A stretch of DNA of 64,000 bases. Origin: CAXMQZ01 sp963707075 (lineage in GTDB: Bacteria; Acidobacteriota; Thermoanaerobaculia; Multivoradales; JAHEKO01). Of this stretch, positions 25,601 to 33,900 are shown piece after piece. Within the stretch, counting starts at the first letter, position 1. Every line of letters begins with the position of its first letter. The notes below the pieces were generated by a model. That model had not been told where the DNA came from. It was given only the letters and a program-made list of their open reading frames with translations, and did not search any database. Where the stretch lies: the NCBI GenBank assembly GCA_963707075.1, contig CAVPOX010000004.1, positions 62,001-126,000 of the forward strand, written 5' to 3'. The translations under genes and the position numbers were made by a program.

Positions 25601-28337
25601 TGCGAACCGATTCGGGAGCGGAGACTTCCACAGGATTGACCAGTGCCACGACCACATGGCCGCCGGTAGCGATCTCCTCACGGTCCTCCGTCTCTTCCTC
25701 TGGACCGTGGCTCAGCGACTCGACCTCCCGCAGGTACTCGCCACCCTTTTCGTATTCCCCACGGAGATTGGCGGCGGTAGCGGCGAGGGAGAGGAACTGG
25801 ACGAGTGCCTCCCTGTTGTCCAGGTTGCGAGCGTTCGTGATTCCCATCTCGGCCCAGCGTCGGGCCTCCTCGGTCTGCCGAGCGTGCCAGGCGGTCCTGG
25901 CCGCTGAGAGCAGGATCGTTACCAGGTGGTCTGCCTTGTCCTCGCGCTCGAAGATCTTGATAGCGGTTGCCGCCTCGGAGAGGCCCTCGGAAACCTGCCC
26001 CGACATTTGCAGCCCTTGCGCCAACAGCATGCGGGCCTCGCCTTCGAGGGCGGGATCGCCTTCCCAGTCTTCGTCGAGGAACTCCAGCGCAGTTCTGGCA
26101 GATCGGATGGCTTCCTCGTGGCCAAAAGCCTCTAGCGATTTCTTGGCGTGGAGCAGTCCGAACTCGACGGTCTTGGCCGGCACGTCGCCTTCAAAATAGT
26201 GATGGACGAGCTGCGGGTAGATTCGGTCCAGGCGTCCGGTGTGGCGCTTTTCGAGCTGCGCCGCATACCTTCGGTGGGTGGTCCGACGCTTCCGCCGGGG
26301 CAGCTCACCGTAGAGGACCTCGCGGACCACGGCGCTCGCGAACGTCAGGCGGTCACCGCGGGATTGCCGGTCCTCCTCGAGCAGGCCATCCTGGATGAAT
26401 CGGTCCACGGCTTCGTCGACATCCAGATCATCACCCACCAGAGCCTCGAGATCTTCGAAGTCGAAGGTGCGGCCCATGACCGACGCAGTCGCCAACACCT
26501 TGCGCAGATCGTCGGGAAGCCCCACGATTCGCTTCTTGACCGCCTGTTGAATGGTCGCCGGTAGTGCCTCGGAGGAGATATCGAGTCCTCCCGACAGCGA
26601 CCAGGCCCCCGTCTTGTCCTGGGCAATGCTGCCAGCGTCGAGCAGCGACCGCACCATCTCTTTGGTGAAGAATGGATTGCCGTCGGTGGTCTCCAGGAGC
26701 CTTGCGGCCAGTTCGTCGACGATCTCGGTGCCACCGGTCAGGGTCTTGAGGAACTCACGGTGCTCTTCCGGCGAGAAGGGCCCGAGCGTCGTCTGGGTGA
26801 ATCGCCGGTCGCCTTCGAAGCCCTCGAGCATGCGGGTCAGTGGGTGGCCGGCGTCGATCTCGTTGGGTCGGTAGGTGCCGACAATAAGGGTCGGTGTCGG
26901 TCCCAGGCGTCGGATGATGTATTGCAGTGCCTCGATCGAGACCTGCGCTTCGTGGAGATCTTCGAGGATCAGGATCAAGGGCTTGCCACGGGCGAGCAGC
27001 GTGAGGCTGCGAGCGAGGATTTCAAAGATCTGCGTCCGGTTCTCCAACAGCCGAGACTCGGAGTCCTGCGCGATCTGACCGCTACCGCTGGAGGCGGCTC
27101 TGATGGCCTCGACTTCGGCCAACATCGGAAAAAGAGCGATCAGGTCGTCGGCGAGCTCGGAGAAGTCGGGGCTGCCACTCGATCCGCTGCCGGTCTCTCG
27201 TTGGCGGAAGTAGTCCTGAATCACATCGCAATAGCCGTGGTAAGGGAAGTTGCCGCTCTCTTCGACGAAGCGACCGTGCAGGACACGAATCTCGCGCGCG
27301 GCTGCCAGGGTGTCCAACTCGTCGAGCAGGCGCGACTTGCCGATTCCGGGGTCCCCGGCCACGACCACGAACTGACACTCACCTCCCAGAGCCGCATTGA
27401 GCCGCTGCTGGAGCTCGCGGAATTCTTGCTCCCGACCGATGAAGGGTGAGTGGACGGGCCGCGGTGAAACCATCGTCTGGGTAGCCACGACCGATTTGAG
27501 GCGCTGACTGTCCTTCATCTGCGAGCGATAGCGCTTGAGTGAGCGTGCCAGATCGCCGGCCGACTGGGGCCTCTGAGCGGGATCCTTGGCGATGGAGGAG
27601 AGCACGAGGTCGTCGAGCTCAGCCTCGATGTCGGCTCCGAGAGCCCGGGGTGCTTGCGGTTCTTCGTGGACGACCCGGTAGAGAACCGCCTGGATCTCAC
27701 CGACAAAGGGCACTTCGCCAACCAGGCACTCATACAACACGCACCCGAGAGAGTAGATGTCAGCCTGGTTGCCCACGACCTCACCCCGTACCTGCTCCGG
27801 ACTGACGTAGGACATGGTCCCCATCAGCATGCCAGTACGGGTCAGACTGGTCACGTTGGACCCTCGCGCCAGACCGAAGTCCATGACCTTGACCCGCACG
27901 CCGCCGTCCTCGTCGACGCTGACCATGATGTTCTCGGGCTTCACATCCCGGTGGATCACGCCGCGGTTGTGACTGTACTCGAGGGCTTCGGCGGCCGCGA
28001 TACCGATATCGACGATCTGGCCGAGTCGCAGGGACCCTTCCTTCAGGTAGTGCCGCAGGCTGTTGCCTTCGATGATCGGCATGACGAAGAAGAGATGGCC
28101 CTCGTGCCGACCGAAATCATGGATCGAGACGATGGAGGGGTGATCCATCTTGGCCACCAGCTGCGCTTCGGTCTGGAAGCGCAGCTCGGTTTCCGGTGTC
28201 AGCAGATCGGGTGCGATGATCTTGACCGCCACCTCCCGGTCGAGCACCGGGTCCTTGGCCCGATAGACCACACCCATGCCTCCGCGACCCAACTCGGAGA
28301 CGAGCTCGTACCTGTCTGAAAGCTTTGCGCCGATCAT
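22674..28337 (-). CDS. giant Ser/Thr kinase-ATPase with two oligopeptide-binding-protein domains
   Basis: I start at ATG 28337 (MIGAKLSDRYEL), giving 1,887 residues; an upstream GTG adds 20 unlikely residues. Domains in order: Hanks kinase (about 9-270, GRGGMGVVYRA, HRDVKPEN, DFGLARG), AAA/NB-type ATPase with Walker A GDPGIGKS near 332 and LILILEDLHEA, a helical region to about 870, then two SBP_bac_5-type domains (about 890-1380 and 1395-1885), each with RFHDGxxLTxxDV, GTGPF and PATGLIPPG. I find no signal peptide or membrane helix, so the binding domains should be cytoplasmic. Ligand-controlled phosphorylation is inference. It ends 30 bases from the VapC stop, convergently. Confidence 0.9.
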   Translation of the reverse strand: MIGAKLSDRYELVSELGRGGMGVVYRAKDPVLDREVAVKIIAPDLLTPETELRFQTEAQLVAKMDHPSIVSIHDFGRHEGHLFFVMPIIEGNSLRHYLKEGSLRLGQIVDIGIAAAEALEYSHNRGVIHRDVKPENIMVSVDEDGGVRVKVMDFGLARGSNVTSLTRTGMLMGTMSYVSPEQVRGEVVGNQADIYSLGCVLYECLVGEVPFVGEIQAVLYRVVHEEPQAPRALGADIEAELDDLVLSSIAKDPAQRPQSAGDLARSLKRYRSQMKDSQRLKSVVATQTMVSPRPVHSPFIGREQEFRELQQRLNAALGGECQFVVVAGDPGIGKSRLLDELDTLAAAREIRVLHGRFVEESGNFPYHGYCDVIQDYFRQRETGSGSSGSPDFSELADDLIALFPMLAEVEAIRAASSGSGQIAQDSESRLLENRTQIFEILARSLTLLARGKPLILILEDLHEAQVSIEALQYIIRRLGPTPTLIVGTYRPNEIDAGHPLTRMLEGFEGDRRFTQTTLGPFSPEEHREFLKTLTGGTEIVDELAARLLETTDGNPFFTKEMVRSLLDAGSIAQDKTGAWSLSGGLDISSEALPATIQQAVKKRIVGLPDDLRKVLATASVMGRTFDFEDLEALVGDDLDVDEAVDRFIQDGLLEEDRQSRGDRLTFASAVVREVLYGELPRRKRRTTHRRYAAQLEKRHTGRLDRIYPQLVHHYFEGDVPAKTVEFGLLHAKKSLEAFGHEEAIRSARTALEFLDEDWEGDPALEGEARMLLAQGLQMSGQVSEGLSEAATAIKIFEREDKADHLVTILLSAARTAWHARQTEEARRWAEMGITNARNLDNREALVQFLSLAATAANLRGEYEKGGEYLREVESLSHGPEEETEDREEIATGGHVVVALVNPVEVSAPESVRIVEEWEVNSNVFEALLNTDEEGNLLPGLCQRWEILEQGRAVRLTLRENVRFHDGTTLTAQDVKASFERAIRNLKQDLPPVFAAIEGASELAAGKAEALTGVTIVAPDTLDVRLTESLPIYPSLLTDARAAVAKEADPSAGTSTDLLGTGPFQFGKRGKGSVTLDKDVDYWRGDPAKVDSIEFRTYDSAAAIASEFRAGKIDLARDLEPRDLETLLRDPRFRRGQVEAPQKITYFMLFNTLSSEKVKDESVRKALAGVIRTRDLVWQTLGRFAQPATGLIPPGILAYDPGRRQTTVGLEVARGMLASAGVEGKLELNAAIHPLIRNRYHSLLEALFAAWEELGVTVHSEDLEMQAFLERFHDNEGIDLLITRWMLDYDDPDNFTHTLFHSAGGVNRAYFSTPEADALLEGARAETQPASRQLAYRRFENLMLDSGSLIPLFHDVGYRLASPKIHGVRLSSVSPYVNYAELGKHETAAATVDATGGGGVLVVPMSGGVTTLDPSQMPNYEDSEIRNIMFETLLRDIGGARIEPWLAEEYHREEDGRRYRFRLREGVRFHDGRSLTSRDVRYSLERLLRQGQEESSWLYLPIVGAKELQQGKTDELAGLNIESLRDFTIDLEEPISYLPVLLASDVVTIIPDGSESFEGNWREGVVGTGPFRVTRFVPDKSLELERNPNYWRPGFPKCDGLEFNFGIPSDEILSGFTSGRFSLASDLYPRDAEELRRSKKFGPGYREVPALITFMAAFNVHQGPLKDRELRKRLAASVDVGRIVKQALGHVAQPATGLIPPGLLGHDPRQTPPTGLGSGSASRVASQEVELTVTMHPIFDSEYKAFATALMQELRSAGIVLKPITQSMDDFLEVTAAGGADVFLGRWVADYADSDSFAYILNSRDGFLARFCGLEEVDDLIDSGRVVPDPATRHQIYRRLEGIIARDALLLPLFHEQIYRFARPEVEGLTVSYSAPAVQYDELRVRKR

Positions 28338-28457
28338 GATGCTCGTTCTGGACGCCGAAGCATAGCAGGGACGGAGTTGGTGCCAAGTCGTCTCCACTTG
28401 TATATTGCCTGCGGTGATGAAGCCCTGCTGCAGAACCTGGACTGGCGAGGTCCGGGC

Positions 28458-29216
28458 GTGACCCGGTGGCGTCTGAGTCCGGCTGTCTTGCTCCTGGCAG
28501 CGATGCTGGGTCCGGGTAGCCTGTCAGCTCGTGCCGACGAGATTCGTATCGCCGTAGCCAGTAACTTCTCCAGGGCGAGCGAGGCTCTCGCCGAGCGGTT
28601 CGAGCAGCAGAGCGGTCACGAGGTGCTGCTGGCGTTCGCGTCGACGGGCAAACACTATGCCCAAATCAGGAACGGAGCCCCATTCGATGCCTTCTTCGCC
28701 GCCGACGAGATGAGACCGCGGCTGTTGGAGGAAGAAGGTCTGGCGGTGCCTGCCAGCCGCTTCACCTATGCCCTCGGTACCCTTGTGTTGTGGAGCCGGC
28801 AGGCGGATCTGGTCGACTCGGCGGGTAGCGTCCTGGAAGACGGGGACTTTCGGTTCCTCGCCATAGCCAACCCCAAGCTCGCCCCTTACGGCCGAGCGGC
28901 TCAGGAGGTGCTCGAGAAGCGGGGTGTCTGGCAGAACCTCCAGGACCGCCTGGTGCGCGGAGAGAATATCGGTCAGGCGTATCAGTTCGTGGCGAGTGGG
29001 AATGCGGAGCTCGGCTTCGTCGCCTTGTCTCAGGTCGAGTCACCAGGCCAGGTAGTGCAGGGTTCACTCTGGAAGATTCCCCCAGGCCTCTACTCTCCGA
29101 TCGAGCAGCAGGCCATTCTGGTACGTGACAACTCGGTAGCGCGAGACTTTCTCGCTTTCGTCAAGAGTGGAGAGGGGCGGAGGCTCATTCGCTCTAACGG
29201 TTACGGAACACCCTGA
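28458..29216 (+). CDS. modA: molybdate ABC transporter, substrate-binding protein
   Basis: I start at GTG 28458, with GAGG 7 bases before it; earlier codons overlap the kinase promoter. The 252-residue protein has a signal peptide (LLLAAMLGPGSLSARA) and the ModA pattern: IRIAVASNFSRASEALAERF, LAFASTGKHYAQI, APFDAFFAADEMRP, ANPKLAPYGRAAQEVL and NIGQAYQFVASGNAELGFVA. It delivers molybdate or tungstate to ModB. The stop overlaps modB (TGATG). No molybdenum-dependent enzyme or ModE is in this window. Confidence 0.93.
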   Translation: MTRWRLSPAVLLLAAMLGPGSLSARADEIRIAVASNFSRASEALAERFEQQSGHEVLLAFASTGKHYAQIRNGAPFDAFFAADEMRPRLLEEEGLAVPASRFTYALGTLVLWSRQADLVDSAGSVLEDGDFRFLAIANPKLAPYGRAAQEVLEKRGVWQNLQDRLVRGENIGQAYQFVASGNAELGFVALSQVESPGQVVQGSLWKIPPGLYSPIEQQAILVRDNSVARDFLAFVKSGEGRRLIRSNGYGTP

Positions 29217-29896
29217 TGCTCCACGAAGCCGACATAGCCGCTCTGTTTGTCACCCTGCGCCTGGCATCGCTGACAACCCTGATCCTGCTGCTCCTGGGGA
29301 CACCGCTGGCCTGGTGGTTGGCGCGCAGCAAGGCGCGTTGGAAGTTCTTGGTCGAAGCCCTGGTGGCCTTGCCGCTGGTGCTGCCGCCGACAGTGCTTGG
29401 CTTCTACCTGCTCATCGCATTGGGTCCGCAGGGTCCGTTCGGTGGCATGTTGGGGGCCCTGGGAGGCCGATCCCTCGCCTTCACCTTCAGCGGACTGGTC
29501 GTGGGTTCGGTCATCTATTCCCTGCCGTTTGTTGTACAACCGCTGCAGGATGCCTTTCATGGCGTGGGCCGTCGTCCCTTGGAGGTGGCCGCGACCCTGG
29601 GAGCCTCGCCGCTGGATCGGTTCTTCACGGTTGCCGTGCCGCTGGCCCGCCCGGGGTTCCTGACCGCTGCGGTGCTGGGGTTTGCCCATACGGTCGGCGA
29701 GTTCGGTGTGGTGTTGATGATCGGTGGCAACATTCCCGGGGAAACCCAGGTCTTGTCGATCGCCATCTACGATCATGTCGAATCTCTCGAGTACGCCCAC
29801 GCTCATCTCCTCTCGGCTGGCCTGCTGGTGCTTTCCTTCTTGCTGCTTGTGGTGGTCTATGGGTTCAATCGGCGGACGGTGAGAGTGCGACCATGA
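29216..29896 (+). CDS. modB: molybdate ABC transporter, permease
   Basis: The 226-residue membrane protein has about five helices and the permease coupling loop (EVAATLGASPLDRFFTVAVPLARPG), plus PLVLPPTVLGFYLL and HTVGEFGVVLMIGGNIPGET, typical of ModB. It overlaps modA by one base and modC by four, so the three subunits are translationally coupled. Confidence 0.95.
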   Translation: MLHEADIAALFVTLRLASLTTLILLLLGTPLAWWLARSKARWKFLVEALVALPLVLPPTVLGFYLLIALGPQGPFGGMLGALGGRSLAFTFSGLVVGSVIYSLPFVVQPLQDAFHGVGRRPLEVAATLGASPLDRFFTVAVPLARPGFLTAAVLGFAHTVGEFGVVLMIGGNIPGETQVLSIAIYDHVESLEYAHAHLLSAGLLVLSFLLLVVVYGFNRRTVRVRP

Positions 29897-30960
29897 CTCT
29901 CGAGGCGCGTTTTCGCATCCAGCGCGGAGAGTTCACCCTCGATGTCGATCTGAGTCTGCCGGACCGTGGGATCAGTGCCATCTTCGGCCCCTCGGGATGC
30001 GGTAAGACCACCCTGCTGCGGGCCATCGCCGGTCTCGAACACGACCCCGGGGGTCGTTGCCGGGTTGGCGAGGAGACATGGCAGAACGGCGGCCGATTCC
30101 TGCCTCCCCACCGCCGCTCTCTTGGCTTCGTCTTTCAGGAGGCGAGCCTGTTCGAGCATCTTTCCGTGCGACGCAACCTGGAGTTCGGCTTGAAGAGGAC
30201 AGCTACGGAGCGGCGAAGAGTCAACCTGAATGATGTGGCTGCGCTGCTGGATGTCACCCGACTGCTCGAACGCGACACGCAGGGGCTTTCGGGCGGGGAG
30301 CGCCAGCGGGTGGCGATTGCCCGGGCACTGCTCGCCAGTCCCAGCTTGCTGCTCATGGACGAGCCCCTCGCCTCACTCGATCGCCCGAGCAAGCGCGAGA
30401 TTCTCCCTTATCTGGAGCGACTGCACGATGACCTGGCGATGCCCGTTCTCTATGTTACGCATGCGGCGGATGAAGCTGCTCGCCTCGCCGATCACCTGGT
30501 ACTGCTCGAGAGCGGCAAGGTCAGGGCGGCGGGGCCGACTGCGGAGCTGCTGACGCGTCTCGACGTGGCCGAGGATCAGGGCGCCGAAGCCGAGGCGATC
30601 GTCGAGGCGGTAGTTGCCGAGCACGACGACGGCTTCCAGTTGACCAATCTGAAGTTCGCCGGGGGACAGTTCAGCGTCGCCGGACGCATCGCCCCGGTCG
30701 GCCGACGAGTTCGCCTGCGGGTTCTCGCCCGCGACGTCAGCTTGACGCTGGAAGCGCAGACGGGAACCAGCATCCTCAACATCTTTCCGGCTGTCGTCGA
30801 CGAGCTCGCGGAGACCGGTACGGCACAGGTGTTGGTGAGACTGGATATCGCCGGGGTTCCCATTCTTGCCCGGATCACACGAAAATCGGCCGCCGCGCTG
30901 GAGATTGGCCCGGGCAAGAAGGTCTTTGCTCAGGTCAAGGCCGTGGCGGTGTTGAACTAG
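29893..30960 (+). CDS. modC: molybdate ABC transporter, ATP-binding protein
   Basis: The start is ATG 29893, overlapping the modB stop; a longer frame from 29167 is only the shadow over modB. The 355-residue protein has Walker A GPSGCGKTT, signature LSGGERQRVAIARALL, Walker B LLLMDEPLASLD, the switch His in YVTHAADE, and a C-terminal TOBE/MOP molybdate-binding domain (SILNIFPAVVDEL). Length and layout are those of ModC. Its TAG shares the bases CTAG with the stop of the opposite-strand sensor gene. Confidence 0.95.
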   Translation: MTLEARFRIQRGEFTLDVDLSLPDRGISAIFGPSGCGKTTLLRAIAGLEHDPGGRCRVGEETWQNGGRFLPPHRRSLGFVFQEASLFEHLSVRRNLEFGLKRTATERRRVNLNDVAALLDVTRLLERDTQGLSGGERQRVAIARALLASPSLLLMDEPLASLDRPSKREILPYLERLHDDLAMPVLYVTHAADEAARLADHLVLLESGKVRAAGPTAELLTRLDVAEDQGAEAEAIVEAVVAEHDDGFQLTNLKFAGGQFSVAGRIAPVGRRVRLRVLARDVSLTLEAQTGTSILNIFPAVVDELAETGTAQVLVRLDIAGVPILARITRKSAAALEIGPGKKVFAQVKAVAVLN

Positions 30961-33900
30961 ACCCGTCTGAAGCGGTGCCGCCGCTTCGAGCGAAAGTCGA
31001 CGACCTCGGCGGCGCCGTCGGCAGGTGGGCCGATGACCGCCTTGATCTGCCGATTTCCCTTCTCTAGCAACCTGCGCAGGCCCTCGACGTTGACAGGACG
31101 GCTGTAGAAGAAGCCCTGCACCAGCCCGCAGTCATGTTCGAGGAGGTACTCGATCTGCGTACGTGTTTCGACGCCTTCGGCGGTGATACGTAACCCCAGG
31201 CTCTGGCCCATTCCAATGATGGTGGCCACCAGCGCCCGCGCCTCCTCGTCCACGTCGAACCGGGACATGAACGACTTGTCGATCTTGAGGAAGTCGAACG
31301 GAAAGGTGCGCAGGTAACTCAGGGCCGAATAGCCGGTACCGAAGTCGTCGATCGAGAAGCGGACCCCTAGCTTTGCCAGGCGATTCATGGTGTCGAGGCT
31401 TTCGGCGGCGTCTTGCATCAGCAGGCGCTCGGTGATTTCCAGGACAAGGGACTCTGGCGGCAGCCCACTCTTCTCCAGAGCGGTCGTGGTGATCTCGACA
31501 AAGTCACTGCCGCGAAACTGTCGCGAGGAGACATTCACCGTCACGAACAACGGTCGATGGACCTTCTCACTCCAGGTCGCCGCCTGCTGGCACGCCTGGC
31601 GTAGCACCCAGGCCCCGATGGGCACGATAAGGCCGACATCTTCAGCCACCGGGATGAACTGATCGGGCGGTACCGGCCCGAGCTCTTCATTGTGCCAGCG
31701 GGCGAGAACTTCGACCCCTTCGATGGCGTTCGTTCGCGGGTCGACGACCGGTTGAAAGGCGAGGCTGATCTCCTCCCGGTCGAGAGCCTGTCGGAGATTC
31801 GACTCCACCCGCAAGCGCTTCATCGCATGCTCGTTCATTTCGGGAGTGAAGAACTGGAACGCGTCTCGGCCGTGGTCTTTGGCCTTGTACATGGCGGCGT
31901 CGGCGTTTCGCAGCAGCACATGGGCGTCGACGCCGTCGGTGGGAGACACCGTGATTCCCATGCTCGCGGTAACGAAGATCTCGCGCTCGCCGATGATGAA
32001 GGGTTTGGCGAAAGACTCGAGGAGACGACTGGCCGCGATCTCGGCCGAGACGACACCGTCAACCTCGGGGGCGATCACCAGGAACTCATCACCACCGAAC
32101 CGTGCGACCGTGTCGCTGTCGCGCAGCGCATCCTGCAGCCGCCAGGCCGCTGTCTTGAGCAATTGATCGCCCGCCGAATGTCCCAGGGTGTCGTTAATGA
32201 TCTTGAAGTTGTCGAGGTCGATGAACATCACTACCACCAGGGCCTTCTTGCGTCGATTCTGCAAGATCGCGCGCGAGAGACGGTCGAGGGCGAGAATCCG
32301 GTTCGGCAGCCCCGTCAGGTGATCGAAGTTTGCCTGGTGCAGGAGTTTCTCTTCGTACTCCTTGCGCACCGTGACGTCCTCATTGACCGAGAGAATGTGG
32401 GTGATCTGCCCGTGTTCACCGAAGATGGGCGAGACGGAGGCATATTCCCAGAAGAGCTCGCCGTTCTTCTTGCGGTTGTGGAACTCGCCGCGCCACTCAC
32501 GGCCCGCCAGGACCGTGTCGTACAGATCTCGACTCTGCTCGTTTGAAGCGTAGCCGGACTTGAGCAGCCGTAGGCTCTTGCCCATGACCTCGTCCAGACT
32601 GTAGCCGGTGACCTCCTCGAAGCGCGGGTTGACGTACTCGATACGGCCGTCCGGGGCGGTGATGATCACCGAGGCGGGGCTCTGCTCGACCGCCCGTGAG
32701 AGCTTCCTCAGCTCCTGCTCGGCGTTCTGACGTTCAGCGATCTCGTTCTTCAGGGCTGTGTTGGTGCGTTCCAACTGGTTGGCGTGACGCTGCTTGCGGT
32801 GCTGACCTCGCGCATAGACGTAGAGAGAGGCAGCCAGCACGGAGCCGTAGATCGAGAACGCCCACCAGGTTTCCCAGGGTGCAGGATGGACCTTGAGGTG
32901 GACTGCGGCGCCGGTCTCGTTCCAGACGCCGTCGTTGTTGGATCCCTGCACACGGAAGGTGAAGTTCCCGGGGGGCAGATTGGTGTAGGTGGCAGCTCGG
33001 CGATCCCCGCTGTCGATCCACGCCTTGTCGAATCCCTCGAGCTGGTATCGGTAGCGGTTCTCCTCTGGTTCGGTGAAGTCGAGCGCGGCGAACTCGAATC
33101 CGATCACGTAGTCGCGATGATGCAACTCCAGCTCCTCTACGGAGTCGAGTGGGCTGGCGAGATCGACGGGCTGATTCAGTTTGGTGAACGAGGTCAGGAC
33201 GACCGGCGGTACATAGTTGTTGTCGGCGATGCCCTCCGGCACGAAGGAATTGAAGCCGTTGTTGCCACCGAAGAACAGCGTGCCATCGCTTGAACGAAAG
33301 TAGGCTCCGCTGTTGAAGTCGTCTCCTTGGAGGCCGTGTCTGGCATCGAAATTCTTGAGCTCTGCATACCGCGGCTCGAATCGGGAGAGGCCGCGATTGG
33401 TGCTCAGCCAGAGCTGACCCAGCCGGTCTCCCAGGATGCCGTAGACGACGGAGCTCGGCAGCCCGTCCCGAAAGCTGTATTGCCGAAACTTCCCTCGATG
33501 GGCCAGGCGGTCTTCCCTTTCCCATCGATGGAGCCCGCCTCCCTGAGTTCCAATCCAGAAAGTGCCGTCGGCGTCTTCGTAGATGGACCAGACATGGTCG
33601 CTGGCCAGGCCTGCCGTGTCGGTGTCGGAATGGCGGAAATGGGTGAAACGGGTTCTGGACCGGTCCAGGCGGTTGAGACCTCCACCGTCGGTGCCAACCC
33701 AGAGGATGCCCTCGCTGTCCAGATGCATGTCGACGATCCGGTCGTTGCTCAGGGTGGAGGGGTCCGACTCCGAATGCTGGTATCGGGTGACCTGTCCTGT
33801 CTCCGAGTCGTACTGGTTGAGCCCGCCACGGTAGGTGCCTATCCAGAAGATCCCGGCCGTGTCTTCGACTATTGCTGTGATCCGATCCGCACTGAGGGTC

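Noticed and set aside
22674..25700. Separate peptide ABC transporter binding-protein genes
   Set aside because: The frame is continuous with the kinase and no permease or ATPase genes are adjacent.
29167..29892. Extended N-terminus for modC
   Set aside because: It overlaps all of modB in another frame; the ATG at 29893 gives a normal ModC.
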